Assembly: GCA_001794825.1 (NCBI GenBank)
Contig: MGLK01000003.1
Span: 115,429 to 179,428 of the forward strand
Length of the DNA stretch: 64,000 bases
DNA from: Caulobacterales bacterium RIFCSPHIGHO2_01_FULL_70_19
Lineage (GTDB): Bacteria > Pseudomonadota > Alphaproteobacteria > Caulobacterales > Caulobacteraceae
Reading direction: 5' to 3'
Part shown: positions 7,262 to 14,444 of the stretch, in pieces
Position numbering within the stretch: the first letter of the stretch is position 1
Layout: every line of letters starts with the position of its first letter
Notes under the pieces: model-generated
The model's database searches: none
What the model saw: only the letters and a program-made list of their open reading frames with translations
What the model was told of the DNA's origin: nothing
Program-made: the position numbers and the translations under genes

Positions 7262-8725
7262 ATGCGAACCAGATCGTTGCTCCTTGGGGCGGCCGCCGGC
7301 GCGTTGGCCTTGTCGACGCCCGGTTTCTCCGCCTCCCAGGCTCCCATCAGCCCGCCGCCCGCCGTACAGGGCGGCGTCACCTCTTTCGCCGATATCGTCG
7401 AGCGGGTCGCGCCCGCCGTGGTGTCGATCGACACCACGCGGCAGGTCCCGATCCGTCTGCCGACCATCCCCGGCTTCCCGTTCGAGCTCTTCCCCGACCG
7501 GGACGGCCGTCCGCCGATCGCGGAGGGCCGGGCCGCCGCGTCCGGCTTCTTCATCTCGGCCGACGGCTATATCGTCACCAACAACCATGTCGTCGCCGAC
7601 ACCACCGAGATCACCGTCACCCTGAAGGACCAGCGCGAGCTCAAGGCCAGGGTGGTCGGCCGCGACGAGGCGACCGATCTTGCGGTGCTCAAGGTCGAGG
7701 GACGGAACTTCCCCTATGTGAGCTTCTCCAACGCCGCCACCCCGCGGGTCGGCGACTGGGTCATCGCCGTCGGCAATCCCTTCGGCCTGGGCGGCACGGC
7801 GACGGCCGGCATCGTCTCGGCCTACGGCCGGGACATCGGCTCCACCTTCGTCGACTACATCCAGATCGACGCGCCGATCAACCGGGGCAACTCAGGCGGC
7901 CCGACCTTCGACGCGCATGGCCGGGTGATCGGCGTCAACACGGCGATCTTCACCACCTCGGGCGGCAACATGGGCATCGGCTTCGCCGTGCCCGCCGAGG
8001 TCGCCGAGCGGGTGACCCGCGAGTTGATCGCCCGCGGCCGCATCGACCGCGGTTATATCGGCGCCAACGTCCAGACCCTGACCTCGGAGATGGCCGAAAG
8101 TCTCGGCCTGGGCGACCGCAAGGGCGTGCTGGTGGCCGAGGTGACGCCGGGCGGACCGGCCGATCGCGCCGGCCTGGAGGCCGGCGATGTCGTGCTGCGC
8201 GTCAACGGCCGCGCGACCGAGAACGCCTCGCGCCTGACCCGGGAGGTGGCCGCCGCCCGCCCGGGCGACGCCCTGCGCGTCGAACTGCTTCGCAACGGCG
8301 CGCCGCGGACCGTGGAGGTGCGGACGGCCTTGCGTCCCGCGGAACGCGAACTCGCCGCTTCGCCCGCGCCGGAGCGGTTCGAGCCCGATCCTGACGGCGC
8401 CGGCGCGCGTCTGGGCGTGGTCGTTGCGCCGCTGGATGACGTCGCGCGCCGCCGCGAGGGCGTGCCGGCCGGCGTCGGCGGGGTGATCGTGCGCAGCGTC
8501 GATCCGGCCTCGGACGCGGCGCGCAAGGGGCTCCGGTCCGGCGACGTGATCGTGCGCGTGAACCAGCGCCCGGTCGCTCGCCCCGCCGATCTGTCCGACG
8601 CCATCTCCGCGGCCCGTGACGCGGGTCGGACGAGCGTGCTGGTCTTCGTCCACCGCGACGGGACCCAGCGGGCCATCCCCGTGGAACTGACACGCGCCGA
8701 GGACGGCGGTCCCGCGCCGGGCTGA
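7262..8725 (+). CDS. Do-like periplasmic serine endoprotease with two PDZ domains (DegP/DegQ)
   Basis: Periplasmic protease-chaperone that degrades misfolded envelope proteins; 487 residues, normal for DegP/DegQ/MucD. A cleavable signal peptide ends near 'STPGFSA'. The triad is H109 (TNNHVV), D139 (ATDLAVLKV) and S211 (RGNSGGP). Two PDZ domains follow, at about 255-350 and 375-475 ('GGVIVRSVDPASDAARKGL' is the second carboxylate-loop region). The start is ATG 7262. It follows the one-PDZ protease after a 112 bp gap with a hairpin. An RpoE-like promoter was not evident. Confidence 0.95.
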   Translation: MRTRSLLLGAAAGALALSTPGFSASQAPISPPPAVQGGVTSFADIVERVAPAVVSIDTTRQVPIRLPTIPGFPFELFPDRDGRPPIAEGRAAASGFFISADGYIVTNNHVVADTTEITVTLKDQRELKARVVGRDEATDLAVLKVEGRNFPYVSFSNAATPRVGDWVIAVGNPFGLGGTATAGIVSAYGRDIGSTFVDYIQIDAPINRGNSGGPTFDAHGRVIGVNTAIFTTSGGNMGIGFAVPAEVAERVTRELIARGRIDRGYIGANVQTLTSEMAESLGLGDRKGVLVAEVTPGGPADRAGLEAGDVVLRVNGRATENASRLTREVAAARPGDALRVELLRNGAPRTVEVRTALRPAERELAASPAPERFEPDPDGAGARLGVVVAPLDDVARRREGVPAGVGGVIVRSVDPASDAARKGLRSGDVIVRVNQRPVARPADLSDAISAARDAGRTSVLVFVHRDGTQRAIPVELTRAEDGGPAPG

Positions 8726-8743
8726 TCGTAATCTTGCGCCCCC

Positions 8744-8766
8744 GGGCCGCGGCCCGACCGCGGCCC
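8744..8766 (+). terminator. Hairpin after the DegP gene
   Basis: Stem of 9 bp (GGGCCGCGG with its complement), 5-nt loop, then CTTGTTC. It is 19 bp after the protease stop codon and ends 24 bp before the GST start. Confidence 0.5.
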
Positions 8767-8790
8767 CTTGTTCGCCAAAGGAGGAAAGCG

Positions 8791-9417
8791 ATGAAACTCT
8801 ACTACACCCCCGGCGCCTGCTCGCTCTCGCCGCACATCGTGTTGCGCGAGGCAGGATTCAATTTTGAGCTGGAGAAGGTGGATCTCGCCACGCACCGCAC
8901 CGAGACCGGCGCCGACTACTATCAGATCAACCCCAAGGGCTATGTGCCGGCCCTGGTGCTGGATGACGGCCAGGTGCTCACGGAGGGCGCGGCCATCGTG
9001 CAGTATCTCGCCGACCTGAAACCCGACGCTCGCCTCGCGCCGCCGGCGGGAACGCTGGAGCGGGCCCGGATGCAGGAGCAACTGACCTTCATCGCCGCCG
9101 AACTGCACAAGGCCTATGGGGCGTTGTTCTCGCCCGCCGCTTCGCAAGAGGCCAAGGCGGCGGCCCGCCGGGACGTCGCGCGCCGCCTGGACCATGTGGA
9201 GCGCCAGTTCGCCGATGGGCGATCGTACCTGCTGGGCGAGCAGCTCACCGTGGCCGACATCTACCTGTTCGTCGTCGCGGGCTGGGCGAGGGAGAAGGGG
9301 ATCGACCTGGAGGCCCGGCCGAAGCTCGCCGCCTTCCTGAAGCGGGTCGGCGACCGGCCCTCTGTTCGCGCTGCGCAGCAGACGGAGGGCCTGATCGAAG
9401 AGGACCAGGCGGCGTGA
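8791..9417 (+). CDS. gstA: Glutathione S-transferase, beta class (GstA-like)
   Basis: Cytosolic detoxification enzyme joining glutathione to electrophiles; 208 residues. The thioredoxin-like N-domain opens with MKLYYTPGACSLSPHI, where C10 is the beta-class catalytic cysteine. 'NPKGYVPAL' contains the cis-proline of the glutathione site and 'LTEGAAIVQYLAD' the gamma-glutamyl contact. The all-helical C-domain contains 'LTVADIYLFVV', the N-capping box. The start is ATG 8791 with AAAGGAGG upstream; the longer open frame is not supported. Confidence 0.93.
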   Translation: MKLYYTPGACSLSPHIVLREAGFNFELEKVDLATHRTETGADYYQINPKGYVPALVLDDGQVLTEGAAIVQYLADLKPDARLAPPAGTLERARMQEQLTFIAAELHKAYGALFSPAASQEAKAAARRDVARRLDHVERQFADGRSYLLGEQLTVADIYLFVVAGWAREKGIDLEARPKLAAFLKRVGDRPSVRAAQQTEGLIEEDQAA

Positions 9418-9466
9418 CCTTCGGCCGGTCCGCTCGCGCCGAGCCGCCGAGGACGCGGAACCCCGG

Positions 9467-10105
9467 ATGACGGAGTTCGCCGTCACCGCCTTCGCCACGC
9501 TGTTCGTGGCCATCGGCCCGATCGACACCGCGCTCGTGTTCGGCGGGCTGACGGGCGGAGTGCACCGTCCGGAACGGTTCCGGCTGGCCTGGCAGGCGGT
9601 GGCGGTCGCGGGGGCCGTGCTGCTCGGCTTCGCGCTGCTCGGCGTCCACTTGCTGGCGGCGCTCCACGTCACGCTTGACGCCTTCCGCGTCGCCGGCGGC
9701 ATCCTGCTGATGCTGCAAGCGGTGCAGCTGATCTTCGGCCACCCCGCCGGCCTCTCCACCCTGACGGCAGGCGAGCGGCGGGAGGCGATGGAGCCGCATG
9801 ACATCGCCGTCTTCCCGCTGGCCTTCCCGGTGATCGCCGGACCAGCGGGGCTCACCGCCGTCGTGCTGCTCATGGGCCAGGCCGGCGGCGATCCGCTGCG
9901 CTCGGCGGTGGTGCTCGGGGCGATGCTGCTCTGTTTGGTGCTGGCCTATCTGGGCATGATCTTCACAGACGTGCTGAACCGCGTGCTCAGGACCACCGGC
10001 TCCAGCGTGATCGCCCGCCTGGCGGGCGTTCTGCTCGCCACCCTGGCCGTGCAGTTCATCTTCGACGGGATCCGCGGCGCCAACCTGCTGGGCCCCGCGG
10101 CCTGA
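9467..10105 (+). CDS. MarC family (UPF0056) integral membrane protein
   Basis: Inner-membrane protein with six predicted helices, 212 residues, of the MarC family. The family name comes from the mar locus, but no drug-resistance role has been established. Family features seen here are 'LFVAIGPIDTALVF' in helix 1, 'VFPLAFPVIAGPAGLTAVVLLM' in the middle (split here by a proline) and 'VLRTTGSSVIARLAGVLL' near the end, like the TRIMGLIL motif of the family. It lies 49 bp after gstA on the same strand, perhaps co-transcribed. Confidence 0.87.
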   Translation: MTEFAVTAFATLFVAIGPIDTALVFGGLTGGVHRPERFRLAWQAVAVAGAVLLGFALLGVHLLAALHVTLDAFRVAGGILLMLQAVQLIFGHPAGLSTLTAGERREAMEPHDIAVFPLAFPVIAGPAGLTAVVLLMGQAGGDPLRSAVVLGAMLLCLVLAYLGMIFTDVLNRVLRTTGSSVIARLAGVLLATLAVQFIFDGIRGANLLGPAA

Positions 10106-10130
10106 ACGCCCACTCAGCCGTCACGGGCGC

Positions 10131-10631
10131 TCAGGCGTCGAACCCCGGCCGGGGCGTTCCCAACGTCCACGCCGGCGGATCGCTCGCCGGAAACGTCTCC
10201 AGCAGGGCCTGCTCGACGGGATCGGAAGGGTCCGCGCGCGGCTCGGCGGAGGGCGTGCTCGCCGGCTCGAGCGCGCGGAAGGGCCAGCGCGCGGCGTGCC
10301 GCGTTGGCGCCTTCGGCGGCGTCGCGCAGGCTGGCGGCTCGCTGACGAGGTACCGCCAGCCCTTGCTTTCGGCGAAGGCGATGGCGCTCTGCATGTCCGG
10401 GAAGGGGATGCGCACCTGCGAGAGCGGGTCCGTCGACGTCGTCCAACCGGTCAGGGGGTCAAGCGACGGCGGCGCCGACGGTTCGAACTCCAGCACCCAG
10501 CGGCCGCGGCCGGGAGCCGACTGGACGCCAGCGGAGGCGGGATGGATGCGCACCACCGGCACGGGCCCGGGCGCCGGCAGGGATGTGCCTGGAAGGATCG
10601 GCCGGGCGCGCGATAGATTATGACCGAGCAT
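10131..10631 (-). CDS. NDUFS4-like (ETC complex I subunit) protein with a FPASDPPAW tail
   Basis: The part from about residue 26 to 98 matches the NDUFS4/AQDQ fold, with 'WVLEFEP', 'PLTGWTTSTDPLSQV' and 'AIAFAESKGWRYLV'. In alphaproteobacteria one such protein is an accessory subunit of respiratory complex I. This one differs: 166 residues, with a proline-rich linker and a C-terminal EQALLETFPASDPPAW motif (140-155) that occurs in other small bacterial proteins, including the one at 37018. It may therefore be a stress-linked paralogue rather than the canonical subunit. The ATG at 10631 has GAAGGAAG upstream. The gene begins inside the preceding frame, 181 bp of overlap. Confidence 0.75.
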   Translation of the reverse strand: MLGHNLSRARPILPGTSLPAPGPVPVVRIHPASAGVQSAPGRGRWVLEFEPSAPPSLDPLTGWTTSTDPLSQVRIPFPDMQSAIAFAESKGWRYLVSEPPACATPPKAPTRHAARWPFRALEPASTPSAEPRADPSDPVEQALLETFPASDPPAWTLGTPRPGFDA

Positions 10632-11041
10632 GTTGATCTTCCTTCATTGATGGACTGGCCCCGGGGTCGGGCGCTCCCCCAACCGGCGAGATCCTCGCCG
10701 TCCAGCCGAAGGGTCACGCCACGAGCGACCGCGGCGATGTCGCGCGTGTCGACCAGGACGACCTGGCCCGCCTGGCGAGCGAAGACCCGCAACTCGCCAG
10801 GGACAGGCCGGCCGCATTGGCCGACGGAGACCCAGCCGACCTCACGTCCTGACCAATCGCGGACCAGGTCGCCGACGCGGACGCTGCGTCTCTCGGCGTC
10901 CCCGAAGCAGACCAGCGGGTCGCGATCCTGTCCGGCGACGCCGGTCGCCGAGGCCAACACCGTGATGGTCAGGCCGGCCGCCGCCGCGGGATCCGCGAGG
11001 CGCGCCCATGGCCGGCGCCCGGGTCCGTGCCGTTTCCACAT
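10451..11041 (-). CDS. Exported small protein with a PRC-barrel-like core and an anomalous C-terminal extension
   Basis: Residues about 16-40 form a hydrophobic signal-like segment ending AGQD. The core, 'VRVGDLVRDWSGREVGWVS' onward, resembles the beta-barrel of the PRC family and of the next gene upstream. From about residue 135 the frame runs for 181 bp out of phase through the NDUFS4-like gene and becomes arginine- and proline-rich, as non-coding frames do here. So either the original stop codon was lost by a frameshift near 10620-10640 or the tail is a genuine overlap. ATG 11041 has AAGGAC upstream. Confidence 0.55.
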   Translation of the reverse strand: MWKRHGPGRRPWARLADPAAAAGLTITVLASATGVAGQDRDPLVCFGDAERRSVRVGDLVRDWSGREVGWVSVGQCGRPVPGELRVFARQAGQVVLVDTRDIAAVARGVTLRLDGEDLAGWGSARPRGQSINEGRSTCSVIIYRAPGRSFQAHPCRRPGPCRWCASIPPPLASSRLPAAAAGCWSSNRRRRRRLTP

Positions 11042-11106
11042 GGCTTCGTCCTTACGGGCGAGCGAGCCCCGCCGGGCGATTAGCCCTGCGAGACTCCTCC
11101 GGCCGC

Positions 11107-11691
11107 CTAGTTCCGGCTGGAGCCGGTTCGGGCCTGGCGGGCCATGAACTGGCTTTGCGTCCAGCCGGTCACCAGGGCGTCGCCCTGAACGCCGACCTGG
11201 CCGATCGGCACGGTCCGCAGGGCGCCATCCGTGGATCGGACCACGAACGACATCACCCGACCGGTCGGGTTGCGGCTGATCTCCGCCACCGTCCCCAACC
11301 GGACGCCGTCGGAGCTGCGCACCTCGGCGCCGCCCTGGATCGCGGCGTTGACCGCGTTCCGGTCCCGGTTCACCGCGACACGCGCGTCAGCATTGGCGCT
11401 GGCGCTCGCGTTGACGGAGGCGTCGCGCGTCGCCGCCGCGCCGGTCGAACGTACGGCGTCGACGCCCGCCTTCGCGGTGTCGGCCGCGGCCGGCGCCTGC
11501 GGCGAACGAACCGTCGCGCCGGCCTGGCTGGCGGCGGAGTCGCCGAGCGGCGCGGGCGGGGTCACCCGGGGCGTCGCCGTGACGGATGTGTTGGGCAGAG
11601 AAGGCGGCGCAACAGGTGTGACCTGGGCGGACGCGACGCCGCCCAACGCAAGCGCCGCAGCTATAGTAGCGAGCAGTACTCGAGTTTTCAT
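11107..11691 (-). CDS. Exported PRC-barrel-like protein with an alanine-rich linker
   Basis: 194 residues. A clear signal peptide (MKTRVLLATIAAALALGGVASAQ) is followed by a long Ala/Ser/Asn/Asp low-complexity region (about 30-125) and a C-terminal beta domain: 'GAEVRSSDGVRLGTVAEIS', then 'FVVRSTDGALRTVPIGQV'. That domain has the spacing of the PRC barrel. Similar periplasmic proteins in Caulobacterales have no defined role. Start ATG 11691 with AGAGGAG. A general-stress EcfG-type promoter lies 35-59 bp upstream (11726-11750), pointing to induction under stress. It is followed by another PRC-like gene after a 65 bp gap. Confidence 0.75.
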   Translation of the reverse strand: MKTRVLLATIAAALALGGVASAQVTPVAPPSLPNTSVTATPRVTPPAPLGDSAASQAGATVRSPQAPAAADTAKAGVDAVRSTGAAATRDASVNASASANADARVAVNRDRNAVNAAIQGGAEVRSSDGVRLGTVAEISRNPTGRVMSFVVRSTDGALRTVPIGQVGVQGDALVTGWTQSQFMARQARTGSSRN

Positions 11692-11725
11692 GACGTATCT
11701 CCTCTTGGTCCCCCCGGCGGCAAAT

Positions 11726-11750
11726 AACGACGATCCCGCTCCTGCGTTCC
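11726..11750 (-). promoter_or_regulatory. EcfG (general stress sigma factor)-type promoter for the PRC-barrel-like gene
   Basis: On the minus strand GGAAC (11746-11750) and CGTT (11726-11729) are separated by exactly 16 bp, the alphaproteobacterial EcfG/SigT consensus. The element is 35 bp upstream of ATG 11691. Confidence 0.7.
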
Positions 11751-11764
11751 CCCCGGCAGAGGCC

Positions 11765-11790
11765 GGAACTCGGCCTTTTTGATCAACGTT
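11765..11790 (+). promoter_or_regulatory. EcfG-type promoter for the 68-aa membrane protein
   Basis: GGAAC (11765-11769) and CGTT (11787-11790) are 17 bp apart on the plus strand, again the EcfG consensus. It is divergent from the promoter at 11726 and 51 bp before ATG 11842. Confidence 0.68.
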
Positions 11791-11841
11791 TTTTTGGGGC
11801 ATCCGGCGCCTTCCGGCGCTCTACCAAAAGGAGGTTCGTGA

Positions 11842-12048
11842 ATGCGGTCACTTCACTTTCACCTGCCTCACCTCCGCCCGCGGAAGGCCGCGACGAGTGA
11901 GGGAGAACATCGACGCGACACCGGCGAGCGGCGTCTCTGGCGCCTGGAGCAGGAGATCGACTACCTGGTCGTCCTGGGCGCGGTGATCCTCGCCGCTGCC
12001 ATGGTCTACGGCCTGGCGACCGCCTCCGGTGACGCCCGCTGGTACTAA
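11842..12048 (+). CDS. Small single-pass membrane protein (68 aa)
   Basis: A basic, histidine-rich N-terminal half (LHFHLPHLRPRK) and an amphipathic stretch (ERRLWRLEQEIDYLVVLG) lead into one membrane helix at about 43-60, ending in a short polar tail. The ribosome site AAAGGAGG is near perfect and an EcfG-type promoter lies upstream, so the gene is very probably real and stress-induced. I do not recognise the family; no function is proposed. Confidence 0.7.
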   Translation: MRSLHFHLPHLRPRKAATSEGEHRRDTGERRLWRLEQEIDYLVVLGAVILAAAMVYGLATASGDARWY

Positions 12049-12610
12049 CGTCCTGAGAGGGTCGCTCGTCGTCTTGGGCCTCGCGCTCCTGGCTGGCAGA
12101 CGGAACGTCATCGAGCCGGAATTGTTTGCGCCGCTTCGGAGGGCAACGGGACGCGGGCGACCTTTTCACGGACCCGGCGGGCTGCGGCCGCCTACTGCTT
12201 TGAACCCGGGCTCCCTGCGGGTACTCTAGCACAGAGGCATGTGATAACCTGGGTGCGTCGCTTTCGCTGGTCTGAGTCTCTCGTTGTGCGGCGGCTCGGC
12301 ATTGTCAATACGTCTCGAAAGATGTCGCGATCACGCGCTTTTTATTGCTTCCGTTTTCCTCAATACTTTCAACAGTCCGGAAGATACTCGGTATATGTAT
12401 CGGTGTGCATCGCGCCTTGCGCGTGAAAATGCAACTAAAACAGCACCTTGCGGCATTGTGGGCAATCGAGTGGGAATGATTCGGGGCTAGCGAGGACTTT
12501 CGGAGTCGCTTGCGAAAGTCCTCGCAAAAGTCTCACAGCAAGGTCAATTGCGGCGGGCCTCTCGAGCCTCTCCGTCATCCAGCGCGCCCCGATCCGGGAC
12601 ACGGCTCCGT
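12049..12610. other. Gene-free spacer with a low-GC segment and a perfect hairpin
   Basis: No convincing coding frame was found in 562 bp. Bases 12241-12480 are visibly poorer in GC than the rest of the window and are followed by a perfect 13-bp inverted repeat. I checked for tRNA arms around 12190-12240 and found none that fold. It may be a remnant of an old insertion or hold an unrecognised small RNA. Confidence 0.5.
12490..12525. repeat. Perfect 13-bp inverted repeat, 10-nt loop
   Basis: GCGAGGACTTTCG (12490-12502) is mirrored exactly by 12513-12525. Neither strand has a T tract after it, so it is not a typical terminator. It lies 85 bp beyond the end of the operon that finishes at 12611 on the minus strand. 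Confidence 0.75.
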
Positions 12611-12883
12611 TCAGCTCGGCGCCAGGCTTGCCTTCTCGGGCAGTCTGCCCAGAAACGCCTTCAGGCGTTGCAGCGCGACGAGATCGCGGCGATCAGCGCG
12701 GCTGCCCGCCTCGACATTCTCCGTCAGCACATCCAGCATCCTGATGGCGTCCGTCGTCGTGCGGGGGCGCTGGTCGAGGATGACCATCTCCGCGTTCTCA
12801 CGGTCGGTGGCGAGGGCGTCATCGTCCGGGGCGGTCGGCCCCGTCCAGATCGTCCAGGCGTGCTCAGGCGTCATTCGCGTCAT
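12611..12883 (-). CDS. Small hypothetical protein (90 aa)
   Basis: 90 soluble residues beginning MTRMTPEHAWTIWTG, with a helical second half (RADRRDLVALQRLKAFLGRL). No recognised domain. It is the last gene of the four-gene minus-strand operon led by the LuxR-type gene at 14167 and overlaps the preceding membrane-protein gene by 20 bp. An internal ATG three codons later is an alternative start. Its place in the operon suggests it works with the membrane protein or the regulator. Confidence 0.6.
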   Translation of the reverse strand: MTRMTPEHAWTIWTGPTAPDDDALATDRENAEMVILDQRPRTTTDAIRMLDVLTENVEAGSRADRRDLVALQRLKAFLGRLPEKASLAPS

Positions 12884-13304
12884 CTTTCCGGTTCTCCCGG
12901 TCGAAGCGCCGAGCGGCCCGGGACTCCCAGGCGCCGGCGAAGAAAGTGAGGCAGATCAGGAGCCAGACCTCCAGTCGGATGGTGACTCCCGTCCAGGTGA
13001 AATGGCGGTGCTGGGCCAGCAGTGGCACGACGTGGGTCAGGACCGCGATGGCCTGGAAGCCGGCCAGCGCCGTCAGCCACCAGCGGTCGCGCAGGAGCGC
13101 GAGGAGGATGGCGACGACGAGGAAGCCCAGGTCCAGCGATGCGACCCCGGCCCGCCATGTGTCGATCTTCCACGGTTCGACCAGGCGGACGGCCACGAGC
13201 AGGAACAGCACCACCGCGGCCACGGTGCGTTCCTCGACACCGCCCCAGCGGATCAGGGCGACCACGCCGAGCAGGGTGATGAAAAGGATGGCGATCGTGG
13301 CCAA
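12864..13304 (-). CDS. Hypothetical polytopic membrane protein (146 aa)
   Basis: About four hydrophobic helices: residues 2-20, 28-45, 54-70 and 77-96, plus a further one near 108-125, then a charged C-terminal tail (RAARRFDRENRKDD). The family is not recognised. It is third in the operon downstream of the LuxR-type regulator; the gap to the preceding gene is 14 bp, and its 3' end overlaps the following 90-residue gene. It probably sits in the inner membrane. Confidence 0.65.
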   Translation of the reverse strand: MATIAILFITLLGVVALIRWGGVEERTVAAVVLFLLVAVRLVEPWKIDTWRAGVASLDLGFLVVAILLALLRDRWWLTALAGFQAIAVLTHVVPLLAQHRHFTWTGVTIRLEVWLLICLTFFAGAWESRAARRFDRENRKDDANDA

Positions 13305-13318
13305 GGCGGCTCCGAGGT

Positions 13319-13675
13319 TCAGACCGTCGCCAGGCGGCCCGCCGGGCTGCGGCCGGTCGTCTTGCCGTCGCCGGGCTTGGTTTCGCCGGGGATGAGCAGC
13401 GAGTGGTTCAGGCCGAGCCTGCGGGCGTCCCGCTCCGCGTGACCGTGCGCGTGGACGAGTTCGCCGCGGGCTTCGGTCAGGATATGGAGCGCCCTCGCGG
13501 CGGAGACGAACGCCTTCTGACCGGCGGCGGCGGCCAGGCCGGCGCCTTTTCTGCCGTGAAAGGCGTGGGTGAGAAGCTCCGCCAGACGGGCGCCGGTGGC
13601 GTCGATCAGGTGTTCGGTCTCGCGGAGGTCGTGCGCGACGACGCTGGCGAACTGGTCCGGTGATGAGGGGGACAT
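13319..13675 (-). CDS. Hypothetical helical protein (118 aa)
   Basis: Soluble 118-residue protein, mostly helical for the first 85 residues, rich in histidine (HDLRETEHLID, LTHAFHGRKG, LVHAHGHAERD), with a disordered C-terminus. The family is not recognised. It lies 15 bp after the LuxR-type gene, so it is almost certainly in the same transcript. The histidine clusters could bind a metal, but that is speculation. Confidence 0.6.
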   Translation of the reverse strand: MSPSSPDQFASVVAHDLRETEHLIDATGARLAELLTHAFHGRKGAGLAAAAGQKAFVSAARALHILTEARGELVHAHGHAERDARRLGLNHSLLIPGETKPGDGKTTGRSPAGRLATV

Positions 13676-13690
13676 GCAGGCGGTTTCCGA

Positions 13691-14167
13691 TCAGGTTGCT
13701 GGGCCTGTCGGCGCGAGCGGGTCGAGCCCTCCGAAGATCAGCGCGACCATCCCGGTGAGGAGGGTCAGGACGATCAATCCCGCCACGGCCCAGCCGATGA
13801 TGGCCAGGACGCGAACCCGGAAGGTTCCGGGAGTTCGCCAGCGGCCCAGTCGGGCATAGAGGCCGTAGAGGCTCCGGTCCGACGGGGCGGCGGGGGACGA
13901 AGGGCGGTCGAATCCGGCCGCGTCGACCCGTTCACCTGCGACCGCCTCGCCGTCGCCGGGAATGGCGTGCGGCGCGTATGACGCGTCGCGCGCCAGGGCG
14001 CGAAGGGCCGCCTTGCGAGTGGTCACGCCCAGCTTTCGGAACACTTCCCGGAAGTGCTTGTCGACCGTGTTCTCGGAGATGCCGAGGGCGCGGGCGATCT
14101 CCTTGTCCGTCATGGTGGCGGAAAGCCGCAGGCACTGCAGTTGTCGTTCCGTGAGACGCTCGGCCAT
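13691..14167 (-). CDS. LuxR-type helix-turn-helix protein with a C-terminal membrane anchor
   Basis: 158 residues. The N-terminal 60 form a LuxR/GerE DNA-binding domain: 'LTERQLQCLRLSATMTDKEI' with the recognition helix in 'LGISENTVDKHFREVFRKLG'. A linker follows, then one strong membrane helix at about 119-143 (VLAIIGWAVAGLIVLTLLTG). No receiver or ligand domain is present. The protein would therefore hold its DNA site at the inner membrane, in the manner of ToxR/CadC but with the opposite topology. First gene of a four-gene operon. ATG 14167 faces a 277 bp gap shared with copB's 3' end. Confidence 0.8.
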   Translation of the reverse strand: MAERLTERQLQCLRLSATMTDKEIARALGISENTVDKHFREVFRKLGVTTRKAALRALARDASYAPHAIPGDGEAVAGERVDAAGFDRPSSPAAPSDRSLYGLYARLGRWRTPGTFRVRVLAIIGWAVAGLIVLTLLTGMVALIFGGLDPLAPTGPAT

Positions 14168-14422
14168 TCCGCCCTCCCCATCAGGAGGCTATGCGCGATG
14201 CGGGAGGAGCGTCCAGAGGAATGGTCGCCGCCGCAGACGGGAGGCTCAGCCCCCGGCGCCGCCGCGCTGGACCGCCCCAGGAGGCCGGGGCTGCGGCCTC
14301 GGAAATCGTGAGGTCCAGAAAGCCCGAGATGAGCAGCACGCGGTCGAAGATGTCCGCGCATCCAGCGGACGCCGGGGCAGGCGGGGGCGACAGTCGTCGA
14401 GGGTGGTTGTCGAGTGGGAGCA

Positions 14423-14440
14423 GGGGGCGTCTGAGCCCCC
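14423..14440 (-). terminator. Short hairpin after copB
   Basis: A 6-bp GGGGGC/GCCCCC stem with a 6-nt loop starts 5 bp after the copB stop codon on the minus strand. No T tract follows. It is a weak candidate terminator. Confidence 0.35.
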
Positions 14441-14444
14441 GCGC

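Noticed and set aside
11760..11780. Terminator-like stem AGGCCG/CGGCCT followed by five T on the plus strand
   Set aside because: No plus-strand gene lies upstream. The sequence overlaps the -35 element and spacer of an EcfG-type promoter, which explains it better.
12190..12240. tRNA-like GGTTCAAA on the minus strand
   Set aside because: The flanking bases do not pair into a T stem, and no acceptor or anticodon arm can be drawn.
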